Assembly: GCF_003991905.1 (NCBI RefSeq)
Contig: NZ_RSCL01000012.1
Coordinates: forward strand, 243,848 to 307,847
From: Dulcicalothrix desertica PCC 7102
Lineage (GTDB): Bacteria > Cyanobacteriota > Cyanobacteriia > Cyanobacteriales > Nostocaceae
Reading direction: 5' to 3'
DNA: 64,000 bases
In this document: positions 19,527 through 29,727 of the stretch, piece by piece
Position numbering within the stretch: the first letter of the stretch is position 1
Layout: each line of letters starts with the position of its first letter
The notes under the pieces: model-generated
The model's database searches: none
Told to the model about the DNA's origin: nothing
What the model saw: only the letters and a program-made list of their open reading frames with translations
Made by a program: the position numbers and the translations under genes

Positions 19527-20295
19527 ATGAAGCTACCGAATTTTTCATTACATTGGAAAAATTGCTTTAGTAACTGGCGCCACAAGAGGTTTGGGGTTAG
19601 AAATTGCCAAATTACTTGCTTTATCGGGTGCTTCAGTTATTATTAACGGACGAAGCGATGAAAGCTTAAATAATGCAGTAGCGATAATCTCTTCTACTGG
19701 CGCCACAGTTACCCCATTAAAATTTGACATTGCTTCAGAGACAGATGTTCAAAAAGCTTTCAGTGATATTAAAGAAAAATATGGACATTTAGAGATACTT
19801 GTAAACAATGTTGGTATGCGCGACCGTCGTGGTCTTTTTGAATTTGAAATGAATTCGGTGCATAAGCTTATCAATACAAATTTAATTGCTCCTTTCAATT
19901 TGTCTCGTCAAGCCGCACAACTTATGATAGAGAATCGTAAAGGAAGAATTATAAATATTACTTCAATTGCAGGCCCGTTAGCTGATGCGGGCGATACCGT
20001 TTATACGATTGCCAAAGGGGGACTCGAAGCATTAACCCGCGCTCTGGCTGCTGAACTTGGGATGTATGGTATCACTGTGAATGCTGTTGCACCAGGATTT
20101 TTTGCGACTGAGAGCAATTTAGATGTTGTTGCAGATAAAGAAATTGCAACATGGCTATCAAAACGAACTTCGCTTGGTCGTTGGGGAGAACCATTTGAAA
20201 TTGCTGGTGCAGTTTTATTTTTTGCATCCGATGCTGCATCATATGTTACTGGTCAAGTTTTAGCAGTTGATGGTGGATATCTTGCCCATCTATAA
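19527..20295 (+). pseudogene. Short-chain dehydrogenase/reductase (SDR), frameshifted near its start
   Basis: Classical SDR: cofactor motif TGATRGLG, NNVG, catalytic Ser in ITSIAG and Tyr/Lys in YTIAKGG, C-terminal SYVTGQVLAVDGGY. The natural start is ATG 19527 (MKLPNFSLH), but one extra T around 19553-19554 breaks the frame just before GKIALVTG. The remaining frame (from 19531) has no ATG before the Rossmann motif. Everything downstream of ~19555 is intact (~246 residues). Either a recent inactivating insertion or a sequencing error. The substrate of this NAD(P)-dependent oxidoreductase cannot be told. Confidence 0.75.
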
Positions 20296-20444
20296 TTGTT
20301 GAGTTTGCACGAACCTAAAGCACAGTATTAGAGCGACTGATAAACAAATGAGTGTACACCCAACATAACTTTTTTTTAGTTTAATGGCACCTGGGGGTGT
20401 GGAATGTCGGCTATAATGCAAAGACCTTACATGTAAGCGCTCTA

Positions 20445-20879
20445 ATGAAACCTAACAAAAATCAAATAAAAGGAATGTGTCTTTGTGGAAATATCTCTTA
20501 TAAAGCTGTTCTTCAATGTTTTCCTAATGAATTAATTCCACGTTGTTGTACATGTGACTTTTGTGTAAAGCATAAAGCACAATACCTGTCTGACCCAAAA
20601 GGCTTACTTGAAATATTCTTTAATGATTCAAATCTTGTTAATATCCATACTCAAGGTAGCGGGTTAGCCAAATTTATCCTGTGTGGTAATTGCAATACCT
20701 TGGCGGGCGTTTACTTTGAATCTGAAGATTCAATCTATGCATCTGTAAATTTAAATTTATGTGCCGACTATCCAGTATTTGGAGAAGCAGTATCAGTTAC
20801 ACCAAGTGCATTATCTGTCTCGGAAAAATCTCTTCGCTGGAAAAGATTATGGTTTAAAGATGTAAAGCTAAATGCATAG
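20445..20879 (+). CDS. GFA/CENP-V domain protein (glutathione-dependent formaldehyde-activating-like)
   Basis: 144 residues from the ATG at 20445. The zinc-binding Cys pattern of the GFA fold is present: CLCGNISY near the N-terminus, CCTCDFC in the middle and CGNCNTLAG further on. Family members bind zinc; most have no proven substrate, so formaldehyde metabolism is not implied. It stands alone in decayed accessory DNA after the broken SDR. An in-frame GTG at 20397 would add 16 residues without family similarity. Confidence 0.75.
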   Translation: MKPNKNQIKGMCLCGNISYKAVLQCFPNELIPRCCTCDFCVKHKAQYLSDPKGLLEIFFNDSNLVNIHTQGSGLAKFILCGNCNTLAGVYFESEDSIYASVNLNLCADYPVFGEAVSVTPSALSVSEKSLRWKRLWFKDVKLNA

Positions 20880-21031
20880 AAAATTCTGTGTTACTTCTCA
20901 AAGTAACTGTACAGTCGCTTACGAACTCTAGGTAAAATCCTAAATCGACGTTTAAAATTATAAATCCAATAGAAGCTTTAGTAAATTAAGTTTTGTTTGT
21001 TCCTAAAAGCTTATAATACGGCACCTCTAAA

Positions 21032-21830
21032 TTATCCAAACAAAAATGATTCGTCTTCTAGATATTTACGAAGCAGCGTTTTAGCAATATGTTCTACATC
21101 ATCAGAAATCGATTTATGTTCTTCTGGATTGCTCAAATGAAACGAGTAATTACCTATTGTTGCCATGATAAAGAATCCTTCTACTGCTTGTAAATAGCCA
21201 TCTGGTAACTTACCAATAGTTTGATAACCTTCAAAAAATGAGGGTCTCACTTGAGGCATTAAATACTGAATTGACTCACCAATATCATAAAGGTAGTGTC
21301 CAAAGCCACAACGGGCAAAATCAATCGGTTGAATTTCTTCGTTGTAATATAAATAATTGCCGTCATGTAAATCTGCATGAATTAATCCCCAAACATCAGG
21401 TGTAGTACCCAACGTTTTCATCATGGCAACAATCTTTTCGGCTGCCACTGTAAGCATCTTGTAATGCTCAGGCAAAACTAAACTCATTGTTACTGCTGGA
21501 TAAAATGCTTCAAGTGCTGTACGAAAAAGATTTTCATCAAATACTGGGCGGACAAAATTTTGTGGTAAATCTCATTGACTACTGTGGCGATGCAGTTGAG
21601 CCATTAATGAGTCAAGATTATGAGCTTGTTGCGGCGTTCGCTCCTTATTAGAGACACAGCCATCAATCCAACTCCCGCAATGAACAATTAAAAATATCTT
21701 GGGTATCATCTGCCAACACTTGTGTTACCCATCTACCCTCTAAGTTTTGCACTGGCTCTTGCACTATTATATTGGTCTCGCGACGCAAAGCATCAAGCGG
21801 TGCCGCAGTTGAGATTAAATCTACGAAAAT
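21032..21830 (-). pseudogene. Phosphotransferase (APH-type kinase), broken remnant
   Basis: The C-terminal half is intact at 21032-21487: Brenner motif HADLHDGN and the metal-binding IDF, typical of aminoglycoside/choline kinase-like enzymes. The same strand at ~21667-21825 encodes an N-terminal piece (..PLDALRRETNIIVQEPVQNLEGRWVTQV) ending in a stop; between them the frame carries stops (a TGA before ~21576), and the middle is degraded or deleted. Not functional as read. Confidence 0.65.
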
Positions 21831-22342
21831 CTATGCAAATGTTAGGATGACCAGACAAGTGGATAGTTTTTTTCGCACGTTGTTTGCTGGCAAGCTTTCA
21901 TGGTTAAAATTTGCACGCCCTTGGCATACAGAAGTATCTAAGCCTGCGTGTGCATTATGTACAATTACATTCTTGTGCATGAAAAATTACTCTCTGATAT
22001 AGAAACTTTAATTACAGTATTATACTTCAGAACGCGAGTTGACCACTCTAAACGAGCGAGCGCTCCGAACCACTTAAGAAAGCGCGGGTTTCCCTGCCGC
22101 TCCTCTACTGGTTTACCGCAGGCTCAAATTGTTAAAGTCTGTGTAATAAATATTGCATAACAATTACTGTATATATATTTAGAATGAGTTATATCTCGTT
22201 TTTTATTTACTTTCAAGTAACTTTAACCTCGGAGTAGTTTTCAGAATAATACTTGAGAAAATTTTACATTTATGCTCTTGCTTTTAGAGCATGTTTTGTC
22301 ATAGAATATTATCAGTTAATAAAAGGGTGTTAAATCTGCAAA
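21831..22342. other. Intergenic region upstream of the TnpB-like gene
   Basis: No credible gene. It contains a perfect 7-bp stem hairpin (ATGCTCT at 22272-22278, AGAGCAT at 22286-22292, then T-rich), which could be the left-end structure of an IS200/IS605-type element or a terminator. Confidence 0.35.
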
Positions 22343-24000
22343 ATGGCACAAGCGAAAAAACAAACGGTAAAAACAAATGTTGAAACCTACACAATCGTAT
22401 TACCTATTGTTTCTTGTTCTGACTATGAGCAGGTAGAAATATTGATGAATCATTGTGGAATTGCTAGAGCGATATCTTATAATAAATATGGCTCTCTATT
22501 AGGGTGGGGCATAGACTGGAAATCTGTCATGAACTTGTCTCTAAATTCAGAATTTGTTTCAATTTTAGACCGAGAAGTACCGCAGCTAGACAAAACGCGG
22601 AAAGTCCGTGAATGGGCAGTTAACGATACAATAAAAAATATTATTGCTTCTCAAGAAGCAGCGAAAGTAATAATTAGAAATATTATTTGGCAGAAGTATC
22701 CAATGCAATTAAATCAAAGTCAACGAATTGCTTGGATTGAAAAGAATAAAGCATTGGTAGAATCTGAGATAAAATCTCTGAATATTCATAAAGGTTCAGA
22801 GGGGAAAGAGGAACGCGCGCGCTTGCCAATAAACTTTTTTATGGCGTCCTTAGAGAGGTTGCATACACTCATTATCCCAAGTGTGATGTCGAGAAGGAAA
22901 GAGACCGTCTACTCTGGTTGTTAGATGTTGACCCAACAGGTGATAATTGGCTGCATCGTCAGTATCGTAAATATTATATTCCAGGACACACTTATAAACG
23001 TAACCAAATTGTTTATCAAGGGCAAGGTTACACTTGTACCCGAATCAATCGTCACTCTGTTAAATTAGAAGTCTATGGATTGAATGCCAGGGAACGGATA
23101 GTTTTAATCTGCCGTTCCAGACAAATTATTCGAGGTCAAATTCGTTTAATCCGCTCGGAACAAAACCAGTTAGCAATTCACAGCACCAGAACACGCTCTT
23201 ATAACTCTACTCATGCTGAACCAACAGAAACTATTGGAGTAGATAAAGGATATACTGAGGGATTTTACACATCTTATGGAGAAAAAATTGCTGATGGTAT
23301 TGGTAAGTTAATGACGGCAAAAACTCTTCGGATAACGCAAACGAATAAAAATCGTTACCGAATACGTTGCTACGCTTTTCGGATTGAAAATACAGAAATA
23401 TCAAAACGTATCTGGCAAAATAATCTCGGCTATAAAGTCAAGTCTAAAAAAATTAAAAAGGAAAAAGCGACAATACAAAATTTCATTCGTCGCGACCTAC
23501 GCCGAGTAATAAAAAAACCATTAATTATTTGTGCAGAAGATTTAACCTCACCCATCAAAAATAAGAACAATTCCAAAGCTACAAACCGGAAACTAAATCA
23601 ATGGATGAAGGGTGAGTTACAAGTTTCTTTAGAACAAATCGCTAAAGAAAGAGGGTGTATTGTGAAGGCGGTAAACCCTGCATATTCGTCGCAAACTGAT
23701 TCAGTTACTCGTACTCTATTGGGGTCGAGGATTGGAGACAGTTTTATCCGTTATACGGGGGACGAAATTCAAGCTGATCACAATGCTAGCAAGGAAATTG
23801 AGTTTAGAGGTTCCGACAGCGACCTATTAGTTGGAATGAAAACTCAAGAAGTACTTGAAGTGTTGTTGGATCGAACGATCCGGTATTTACATTCTATGGG
23901 TAAGACAGTGCAAGATGCTTTAAATTTGGGATGGTTGCTGCCCAAGTTTAGAACAGCAGCACTACGTCTAGAACGTAAAAATTACCACCTTCAGGGGTAG
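22343..24000 (+). pseudogene. TnpB-like RuvC nuclease (IS200/IS605-type), split by one frameshift
   Basis: Two overlapping frames, 22343-22924 and ~22815-24000, together make a ~552-residue protein. The frame changes at a run of six T at about 22830; one extra T (or -1 slippage) joins them smoothly (PINFFYGVLREVAY). RuvC motifs are all present: Asp in GVDKGYTEGF, Glu in CAEDLT and Asp in QADHNASKEI. The zinc ribbon normally between RuvC II and III is replaced by SSQTDSVTRTLLGSRIGDSF without cysteines. No tnpA and no CRISPR array seen nearby. TnpB proteins are RNA-guided nucleases using an RNA from the 3' end of their gene (established for the family). Either a decayed transposon gene or a slippage-expressed one. 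Confidence 0.7.
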
Positions 24001-24743
24001 AAGGTACGCTTAAGCTCTGGCTTGGAAGGCATTTTGCCGTGTCAAAAACGAACCATAGATAACGCTACCAAGTCAGAAGATAGCAGCAATTAAAGACAAA
24101 TCCAACTAATTTTATGCTTTTGCATAGAAATAAGTAGATTTAGTTTACCCTACTGTAGTTCTGATTCGATAACATCTGGTTTTTGCCATATATCATTCTG
24201 CAACCCCGGCAATGCCTGGTGAATGCGGAGGAGGAAATTTGACTCAAGTGTTTCCACGTAAAAGCTTACGTTTCCGCTTTTACCAAAAACCGAATTTCTG
24301 GCGCCATCACAGCATATTGATTGAGTGCAGCAAGAGCAATATGTTCTTTTGTATTAGCGTGAGCCATTATTTACAGTACCTAAATTCGTGTTGCATCGCA
24401 CAAAAAATATATCTTAACGCGAAGACTCTTGTTTGAGCGTTTTAAGTTATGAGATGTCAGATTCTAAGCATGATGTATATAATGCTACTATACAATCCAT
24501 TCTTAGTAGTAACTATTAACTATGTGTTTGCACTTTTGGAGGCGCCTGTATGAGCGCGCGTAGTTTATAAATAAATATTCATCAAGCAGTATAGTGTAAA
24601 ATTACTAATTTATTAACAACTTAGCATCTTGCCATGTACGAACGGTGAATGAGTATCTTATCGAAGGTATGTTCCTTAGAGGCGCCTTAAGGCACTTCTT
24701 AACTAGTTTGTAGGCGTACAAATGTTTGTTGAATTTCTTACTA
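24001..24743. other. Intergenic region downstream of the TnpB-like gene
   Basis: About 740 bp with no convincing gene. A stem-loop lies at 24256-24271 (ACGTAA/TTACGT), and three GGCGCC sites occur. If the TnpB-like gene belongs to an IS605-type element, its guide RNA and right end should lie in the first ~300 bp; I cannot delimit them. Confidence 0.35.
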
Positions 24744-24977
24744 CTACGATTTTTTTAAAGCACTGTTAAGTCTAGTAAATTTTTCGGTTAGAAGCCATTG
24801 CAATGAATCTTTATCAAGCGCAGGCTCGATTCTAGTCAAAAAAACTTCTTCAAGTTCAGATGCTTGATGGTGTGTCATAAAATGATGCACAGTAGTTCTC
24901 AACTTATCAAAATCTCTGTTTGCGATGCATTCAAGAAAAGGAATTATTTCGCTTAGTGGTATATTTTTTACACTCAT
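24744..24977 (-). CDS. Small hypothetical protein
   Basis: 77 residues, helical, no recognised domain (core FLECIANRDFDKLRTTVHHFM). Start ATG at 24977. It is on the same strand as the next small gene and separated from it by a hairpin, so it is probably transcribed independently. Confidence 0.45.
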   Translation of the reverse strand: MSVKNIPLSEIIPFLECIANRDFDKLRTTVHHFMTHHQASELEEVFLTRIEPALDKDSLQWLLTEKFTRLNSALKKS

Positions 24978-25022
24978 AACACAACTATATCTTAGATTTT
25001 AATACTACTACTTAGGAACAGT

Positions 25023-25052
25023 ATAGGCGCCACAAGTACTCGTAGCGCCTAT
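25023..25052. terminator. Hairpin between two small leftward genes
   Basis: Perfect 8-bp stem ATAGGCGC (25023-25030) / GCGCCTAT (25045-25052) with a 14-base loop; the T run is on the + side only. It could end transcription of the gene at 25081-25368 or be a GGCGCC-related palindrome. Confidence 0.35.
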
Positions 25053-25080
25053 TTTGTTAGTTAGTGAAACATTACAATAT

Positions 25081-25368
25081 CTATTTTGCACCATCATTCA
25101 GTTCATTAGTTTGGTTAAAAATCCTGTTGACAGCAAGAACATGACTCTGGAACCAGAGGTCTGACTGTAACACGTCATTAGCCCAGTAATAAAAAGCTGA
25201 CAGTAAATTGCGAGCGCCGTACTTAACGATTGCTTCTTCCTTAATTTTGTCTAAACAAGGGTCATTTTTTGATTCAAGATATAGCAGTCGCATGTCTTTA
25301 AAATCATCATCTTTATAAGCGTACATCGCAAAACCTGCGGCATGTGTGGATACATCTATCAATTCCAT
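25081..25368 (-). CDS. Small hypothetical protein
   Basis: 95 residues, no recognised domain. Contains ARNLLSAFYYWANDVLQSDLWF, an amphipathic helical pair. Start ATG at 25368. Orphan in a region of small plasmid-type genes. Confidence 0.45.
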   Translation of the reverse strand: MELIDVSTHAAGFAMYAYKDDDFKDMRLLYLESKNDPCLDKIKEEAIVKYGARNLLSAFYYWANDVLQSDLWFQSHVLAVNRIFNQTNELNDGAK

Positions 25369-25588
25369 ACTGGGAGATTAATGGTAGGGCACCTATAATT
25401 GCTTGATGTCTGTAGTAATCGTAGTTCATCTTTTTCAAGCCTCCTAGTAGAGTTACCTCGCGTAATATTTAATTGAATTTACTTCATATTATTACATTAG
25501 TTTTTGGCATTTTAACAATAATAACTATTACTATATATAAATTTTATCTACACTATAAAATTTTTAAACGGCTCACGCCTCTAAATTT

Positions 25589-25978
25589 ATGAAAATATAT
25601 ATAGAGGTAAAAGTTGTGGAAAGCGTTGAAAAGATTAATGCTAAATTTAAGCAACTTATCGGCTCAGATGTCATTTATCAACATTGGCTAGGTATGAGAT
25701 ACACATCGGGAATTAAGTATCTAGCTGAAGCTGCTGAATGCTTTTGGTTACTTGATGCTATTGCTTCGCACCAAAACCCTTATTTATTATCAAATCCTCA
25801 GCTTCAAGAATTCCAAATTTGGCGTTTAGTAGTACAAGATAAATCAGGTATCTTAATTTGTGAATTGGATACAAATCAAGAAGTTATGAGACAGGAAATT
25901 CCATACACCAATTTTCCTTTACCTCACATCAAGCTTTACCTAGTGCAAAAAGTATTACTGTTACCCAATGAATATTAA
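25589..25978 (+). CDS. DUF6876-like protein
   Basis: 129 residues. The pattern YQHWLGMRYTSGIKYLAEAAECFWLLDAIAS, then FQIWRL.V and YTNFPLPHIKLYLVQKVLLLPNEY matches what I know of DUF6876, a family of unknown function common on plasmids and phages. It heads a run of four small co-directional genes, and its 3' end overlaps a possible upstream start of the next frame. Confidence 0.65.
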   Translation: MKIYIEVKVVESVEKINAKFKQLIGSDVIYQHWLGMRYTSGIKYLAEAAECFWLLDAIASHQNPYLLSNPQLQEFQIWRLVVQDKSGILICELDTNQEVMRQEIPYTNFPLPHIKLYLVQKVLLLPNEY

Positions 25979-26021
25979 TGAGAAATCAACAAGCCGCGCC
26001 AACTATTCGTGCATTTTCATT

Positions 26022-26336
26022 ATGAATAAGAACAACACAACTCAACTAGAGCTTGATTTCTTTGTAATTCAACGTGGTACAAGAGTTCGGGTACGTGGGT
26101 ACGATTGCCACAACTGGCTTGATTTAACAAATTCTATTGGAGTCGTTGATTATTATTCTCAAGCAACAGGCGATTATCTCATTTATTTTAAAGATAAACC
26201 AGGTATTGCTGAAGGTACTCGTTTAACTCTCTATTATAGACGCGAACAATTAGAGATTATTCCAGGCAAACGCGGTAAGTGCAGTTGGGAATACGTAGTT
26301 AACAAGAAAAATGAGTCAAAACTAGAACACAACTAG
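26022..26336 (+). CDS. Small hypothetical protein
   Basis: 104 residues from ATG 26022 (an earlier in-frame ATG at 25968 would overlap the previous gene by 11 bp). The central part (RGTRVRVRGYDCHNWLDL, IGVVDYYS..TGDYLIYF) looks like an SH3-like beta-barrel. No family name offered. Second of four small genes in one direction. Confidence 0.5.
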   Translation: MNKNNTTQLELDFFVIQRGTRVRVRGYDCHNWLDLTNSIGVVDYYSQATGDYLIYFKDKPGIAEGTRLTLYYRREQLEIIPGKRGKCSWEYVVNKKNESKLEHN

Positions 26337-26400
26337 GTAGGCGCCAACAAGATTGCGGCTCACGCCTTTGATAAGTACGAAAGCAATTGGCGAAATATGT

Positions 26401-26646
26401 ATGATTCAGCAAATTAGTTTTGAGCAAACTTTTGTCACCAGTCTTGAGAAATTTATGGGTAAAGCCGACAAATTTATTAAGAGTTACTACGCAGGTGTAA
26501 GTGAGCAAAACCAGGTTAAAGAAATAATGTCCGAAGTGCGTCTTCTTGCATTGGATGTTGATTTGGAACAATTGGAGATTGAGTACCAAATGTACAGTGA
26601 CAAGAAAGATTTGATGGCTGACTGCGATGATTCAGCTTGGTGGTAA
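26401..26646 (+). CDS. Small acidic hypothetical protein
   Basis: 81 residues from ATG 26401. Helical and acidic, ending DCDDSAWW. No domain recognised. Co-directional with its neighbours. Confidence 0.5.
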   Translation: MIQQISFEQTFVTSLEKFMGKADKFIKSYYAGVSEQNQVKEIMSEVRLLALDVDLEQLEIEYQMYSDKKDLMADCDDSAWW

Positions 26647-26722
26647 ACAAATGGAATTGTACGAACACTAACACTATTGGGCTGACGCCCAGTACATGTT
26701 TGAATAATTAGGAGTTTTCGAT

Positions 26723-27115
26723 ATGCCGAAGCAAAAATCTGCTACAACATCATCTTTCCAAACAATCGACAGTTCGGTCTTAGGAGATTACGCGATTGCT
26801 GATTATTCTGAGCGCGTATACTCAAAAGTCTACTACGCTATACGTGAACTTTCTGGACTGCTTGCCAAGCGTTCCTTAAAGGAAGTATTTGATTGGAATG
26901 AGTTTAAAGAGCGTTTTGCTAACGATTTTGGTAAAGTTCAAGAAAAGCGCTATTCCCTTGAACAACTACTTGAGTACGCTATCCGTAAGTTTGGAAAGAC
27001 GCGCGAAGACCTCATTGCACAGAATCAAATTTCATGGCAGCGTAGGCAACAATACTTAGAACGCACAAATGCTAGCTACCCGTCAGAAATGATTGACGAG
27101 CCTAACTGCTTCTAA
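26723..27115 (+). CDS. Small hypothetical protein
   Basis: 130 residues, ATG 26723 with AGGAG 12 bp upstream. Predominantly helical, charged C-terminal half (EQLLEYAIRKFGKTREDLI). No domain recognised. The last gene of a four-gene run, followed by strong hairpins. Confidence 0.55.
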   Translation: MPKQKSATTSSFQTIDSSVLGDYAIADYSERVYSKVYYAIRELSGLLAKRSLKEVFDWNEFKERFANDFGKVQEKRYSLEQLLEYAIRKFGKTREDLIAQNQISWQRRQQYLERTNASYPSEMIDEPNCF

Positions 27116-27138
27116 AACCATGTAATGGTATTTATGCA

Positions 27139-27186
27139 AAATATCCTCTAGATATAAATAATGCTAGAGGATATTTGCGCTTTAGT
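27139..27186 (+). terminator. 13-bp-stem hairpin, terminator of the small-gene run
   Basis: AAATATCCTCTAG (27139-27151) pairs with CTAGAGGATATTT (27174-27186); it lies 23 bp after the stop at 27115. Confidence 0.6.
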
Positions 27187-27249
27187 TAACACTTCAACTA
27201 TTCATCTTCTCAGCTTCTCATATTAACACGTTAATATCCGTAAATATTT

Positions 27250-27281
27250 GGGTGATAAATAAACCTTTATCGCCCTTTTTT
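27250..27281 (+). terminator. Rho-independent-type terminator
   Basis: GGGTGATAAA (27250-27259) pairs with TTTATCGCCC (27266-27275) and is followed by six T. A second stop signal ahead of the next gene. Confidence 0.6.
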
Positions 27282-27341
27282 ACTTACTGCCAAAGCGCGC
27301 GACCATAACCGCTTCATCAAACGCACCACAATCTTCACAAT

Positions 27342-28079
27342 ATGTTAGAAAATAGTTACCTTGTCTGGGAAGGAGAATCTTTGATAGATGGTTCTCCTAT
27401 CTTTTTAGTATTAACTGGTTTTGTTTTTCCCACATCTAATCGTCGAACGGGAAGAAGTATGATACAATCGTGGATATTACAAAAAAATCTTACTCCCACA
27501 AGCGCAGCAAAGCAAGGATTGGATTTTGGCGTATGTGGAAATTGTGAACTGAAAATGAGTAAATCAGCATGTTGCTATGTAAATATGCTGCCTTTAAATA
27601 ACGTTTACCGCAAGCACACAACAGGCACTTATCCGAAATTCGGCGCCAACGAGATAGCAATATTAAAACGATACCGCTATCCAGTCAGAATCGGTTCTTA
27701 CGGAGACCCAACAGCAGTACCATTTGATGTGTGGGAACCGATAATATTAGCATCAAATAAGCATACTGGCTATACACATCGTTGGAGAGATTTAGGAAAT
27801 GATGCTTGCCGTTGGAAAAATTATTTGATGGCATCAGTTCATACCGAATTAGAAGCGGAAGAAGCTCAGAGAATGGGTTGGAGAACATTTAGAATTATTG
27901 CTCCTGATGCACCTTTAAGTAATAATGAGATTCTTTGCCGCAATGCTGAAGATGATTCTTTAAAATGTGATAGCTGTTTGCTTTGTAACGGCAGCTCATC
28001 AAAACCCAATATAGCTGATAGAGTTCACGGATTGAATTGGAAAGTTTCAAATTTTGTAAAATATCTGAATCAACAGTAA
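27342..28079 (+). CDS. DUF7227-like phage/plasmid protein
   Basis: 245 residues. Begins ..VWEGESLIDGSPIFLVLTGF, then TGRSMIQSWIL, a Cys cluster (CGNCELKMSKSACC) and a C-terminal CDSCLLCNG, suggesting metal binding. The arrangement agrees with my memory of DUF7227, seen mainly in phages; function unknown. Followed by a clear terminator. Start ATG 27342. Confidence 0.6.
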   Translation: MLENSYLVWEGESLIDGSPIFLVLTGFVFPTSNRRTGRSMIQSWILQKNLTPTSAAKQGLDFGVCGNCELKMSKSACCYVNMLPLNNVYRKHTTGTYPKFGANEIAILKRYRYPVRIGSYGDPTAVPFDVWEPIILASNKHTGYTHRWRDLGNDACRWKNYLMASVHTELEAEEAQRMGWRTFRIIAPDAPLSNNEILCRNAEDDSLKCDSCLLCNGSSSKPNIADRVHGLNWKVSNFVKYLNQQ

Positions 28080-28099
28080 TTTTAACAATACAAATATTA

Positions 28100-28136
28100 A
28101 ACGCTTTAAGGAATTTTCCTTAAGCGTTAATTTTTT
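28100..28136 (+). terminator. Terminator of the DUF7227-like gene
   Basis: Stem AACGCTTTAAGG / CCTTAAGCGTT (one bulge) followed by TTTTTT at 28131-28136, 20 bp after the stop codon. Confidence 0.7.
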
Positions 28137-28235
28137 CTTATTTTATTCGGTGCCTTTTTATTAAAACTAGTTTTTAATCTCAATTGTCGCGCTTAAGCTA
28201 TAATATACTAATAAGTTTCTTTGTGGTACACGTTT

Positions 28236-28847
28236 ATGACCGTGATAAACCCAATCATCGAACAACCTACCACACCTAGCAGCACTTATGTCTTGCTACA
28301 TGACGTTAGTTGGGAACAACTAGAGCAACTTGATGTTACTCTTGCGGGAACAGGCGCCCGACTAACTTATCTGGATGGTATTCTAGAAATTATGTCTCCA
28401 CTATCTGATGACCATGAAGATTCCAAGAAAACATTGGCAATGTTATTGGAAGCATATATGCGAATTAAAAATATTAGATTTTATGGTCGTGGGAGCGCAA
28501 CACTGGGTGGGAGTCAGAATAGAGGTCGTCGAGAACCTGACGAGTCCTATAACTTAGAAACGAAGAAACCTATTCCTGATTTAATTTTAGAAATTACGGT
28601 TACAAGTGGTGGTATCAATAAGCTCGAAATATATAAGCGCTTAGATGTACCAGAGGTTTGGTATTGGGAAGATGGTTTAGTATCAGTTTATTCTTTACAA
28701 GCTGGCGCGTATCAAAAAGTTACAAAAAGTGTACTGCTACCGGACTTAGATTTAGAGTTAATAGCTCGATATTCACGTATGGCTGATCAGTACGATGCTA
28801 TATCAGAGTTTAGTCAGATTATTGCTGCTAAAGGAGGCGCTAACTAG
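28236..28847 (+). CDS. Uma2 family (DUF820) putative PD-(D/E)XK endonuclease
   Basis: 203 residues from ATG 28236. Uma2 landmarks: N-terminal YLDGILEIMSP, EPDESY, and the nuclease core KPIPDLILEITVTSGG with KLEIYKRLDVPEVWYWEDG after it. Uma2 proteins are greatly expanded in cyanobacteria and linked to mobile DNA; the nuclease activity is predicted from fold. Appears intact, unlike the other two Uma2 loci in this window. Confidence 0.85.
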   Translation: MTVINPIIEQPTTPSSTYVLLHDVSWEQLEQLDVTLAGTGARLTYLDGILEIMSPLSDDHEDSKKTLAMLLEAYMRIKNIRFYGRGSATLGGSQNRGRREPDESYNLETKKPIPDLILEITVTSGGINKLEIYKRLDVPEVWYWEDGLVSVYSLQAGAYQKVTKSVLLPDLDLELIARYSRMADQYDAISEFSQIIAAKGGAN

Positions 28848-29098
28848 TTACTATTTTGGAATGATGCAACGAATCTGGTTATTTATGTGAGCTAAATTAG
28901 CATAGCTTGATTTTCTACTGCTGCCGTTTCAAAAAACTGTTTAAATTTGTCAAAACAATACAGTATATATTCCTCTACAAACTCCTTAGATGATTCAGAC
29001 TACAAGCAAATCGGATATATATTTATTTATAGCTGCTTTTGCATTAAAACCAGACCATAGTTCATCAGAAGTAATATCTTTTACTGCCTCATATGTTA

Positions 29099-29129
29099 CT
29101 ACTAGCTTCATACAGGCTAGTAGCTTTTT
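29099..29129 (+). terminator. Hairpin terminator of the CTACTAG family (copy 1)
   Basis: CTACTAGC (29099-29106) pairs with GCTAGTAG (29116-29123), followed by CTTTTT. Nearly the same sequence is used at 43242 and 43575. The nearest upstream gene ends 250 bp earlier, so its gene may be lost. Confidence 0.55.
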
Positions 29130-29270
29130 ATTACCTTATTCTTCTTAATTTATAAAACCATAGTTGAAAATATGCCTGACGGCATTAATAAACATGAACT
29201 AACGCTTGCGTGATTAAACTAATTGCACGGCTTGTTAGTAAAAAATAGATATCAAAGCAGGAAAGCAACT

Positions 29271-29630
29271 ATGGTTATTTTACAAGCTTCTACAATTCAA
29301 AGCAGCAAATCTAAACTTAAGAGAAAGCTACAAAGTATTGTATTTGAGATTGTCAATCAATCTTTTATTAAGTTAAAACATCGAAGTTTTGTACCAAGTT
29401 ATAACAAGGATGCTTTGCTGATTGCCAGTTCTCAACCAATACCAGCTTCAATACCAGAACCTGAGACCATCAAACATACTCTCATTGGCTCAACTAAAAC
29501 TGTAACCGGAACGATTCGCGTTTTGCATCAACTTGGTTACGCCAATATTAATGATTGGAGTCCCTTAGTACCTACATCAAATTCAGGCGAAGTTATAAGT
29601 ATTTTGATACGTACAATCAACGTGCAATAG
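29271..29630 (+). CDS. Small hypothetical protein
   Basis: 119 residues from ATG 29271 (upstream in-frame TTG 29223 less likely). Basic N-terminal half (SSKSKLKRKLQSI), C-terminus ..VTGTIRVLHQLGYANINDWSPLVPT. No domain recognised. 28848-29270 before it holds only a hairpin. Confidence 0.5.
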   Translation: MVILQASTIQSSKSKLKRKLQSIVFEIVNQSFIKLKHRSFVPSYNKDALLIASSQPIPASIPEPETIKHTLIGSTKTVTGTIRVLHQLGYANINDWSPLVPTSNSGEVISILIRTINVQ

Positions 29631-29727
29631 TCAAAAAAATTAGTCGGCACTGGCGCCTATGAGGGAGTGATGTTTAATATCATTCCCTTTCTACCGTGCG
29701 TACCTATGTAAAAACGGTAACATTATT

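Noticed and set aside
22000-22160. GC-rich stretch resembling an RNA gene upstream of the TnpB-like gene
   Set aside because: No convincing fold or known family; left as unexplained intergenic DNA.
22343-24000. Cas12k or other type V CRISPR effector
   Set aside because: RuvC residues are intact, the N-terminus is unlike Cas12k as I know it, and no CRISPR repeats or tnsB/tnsC/tniQ genes are present; TnpB-like is safer.
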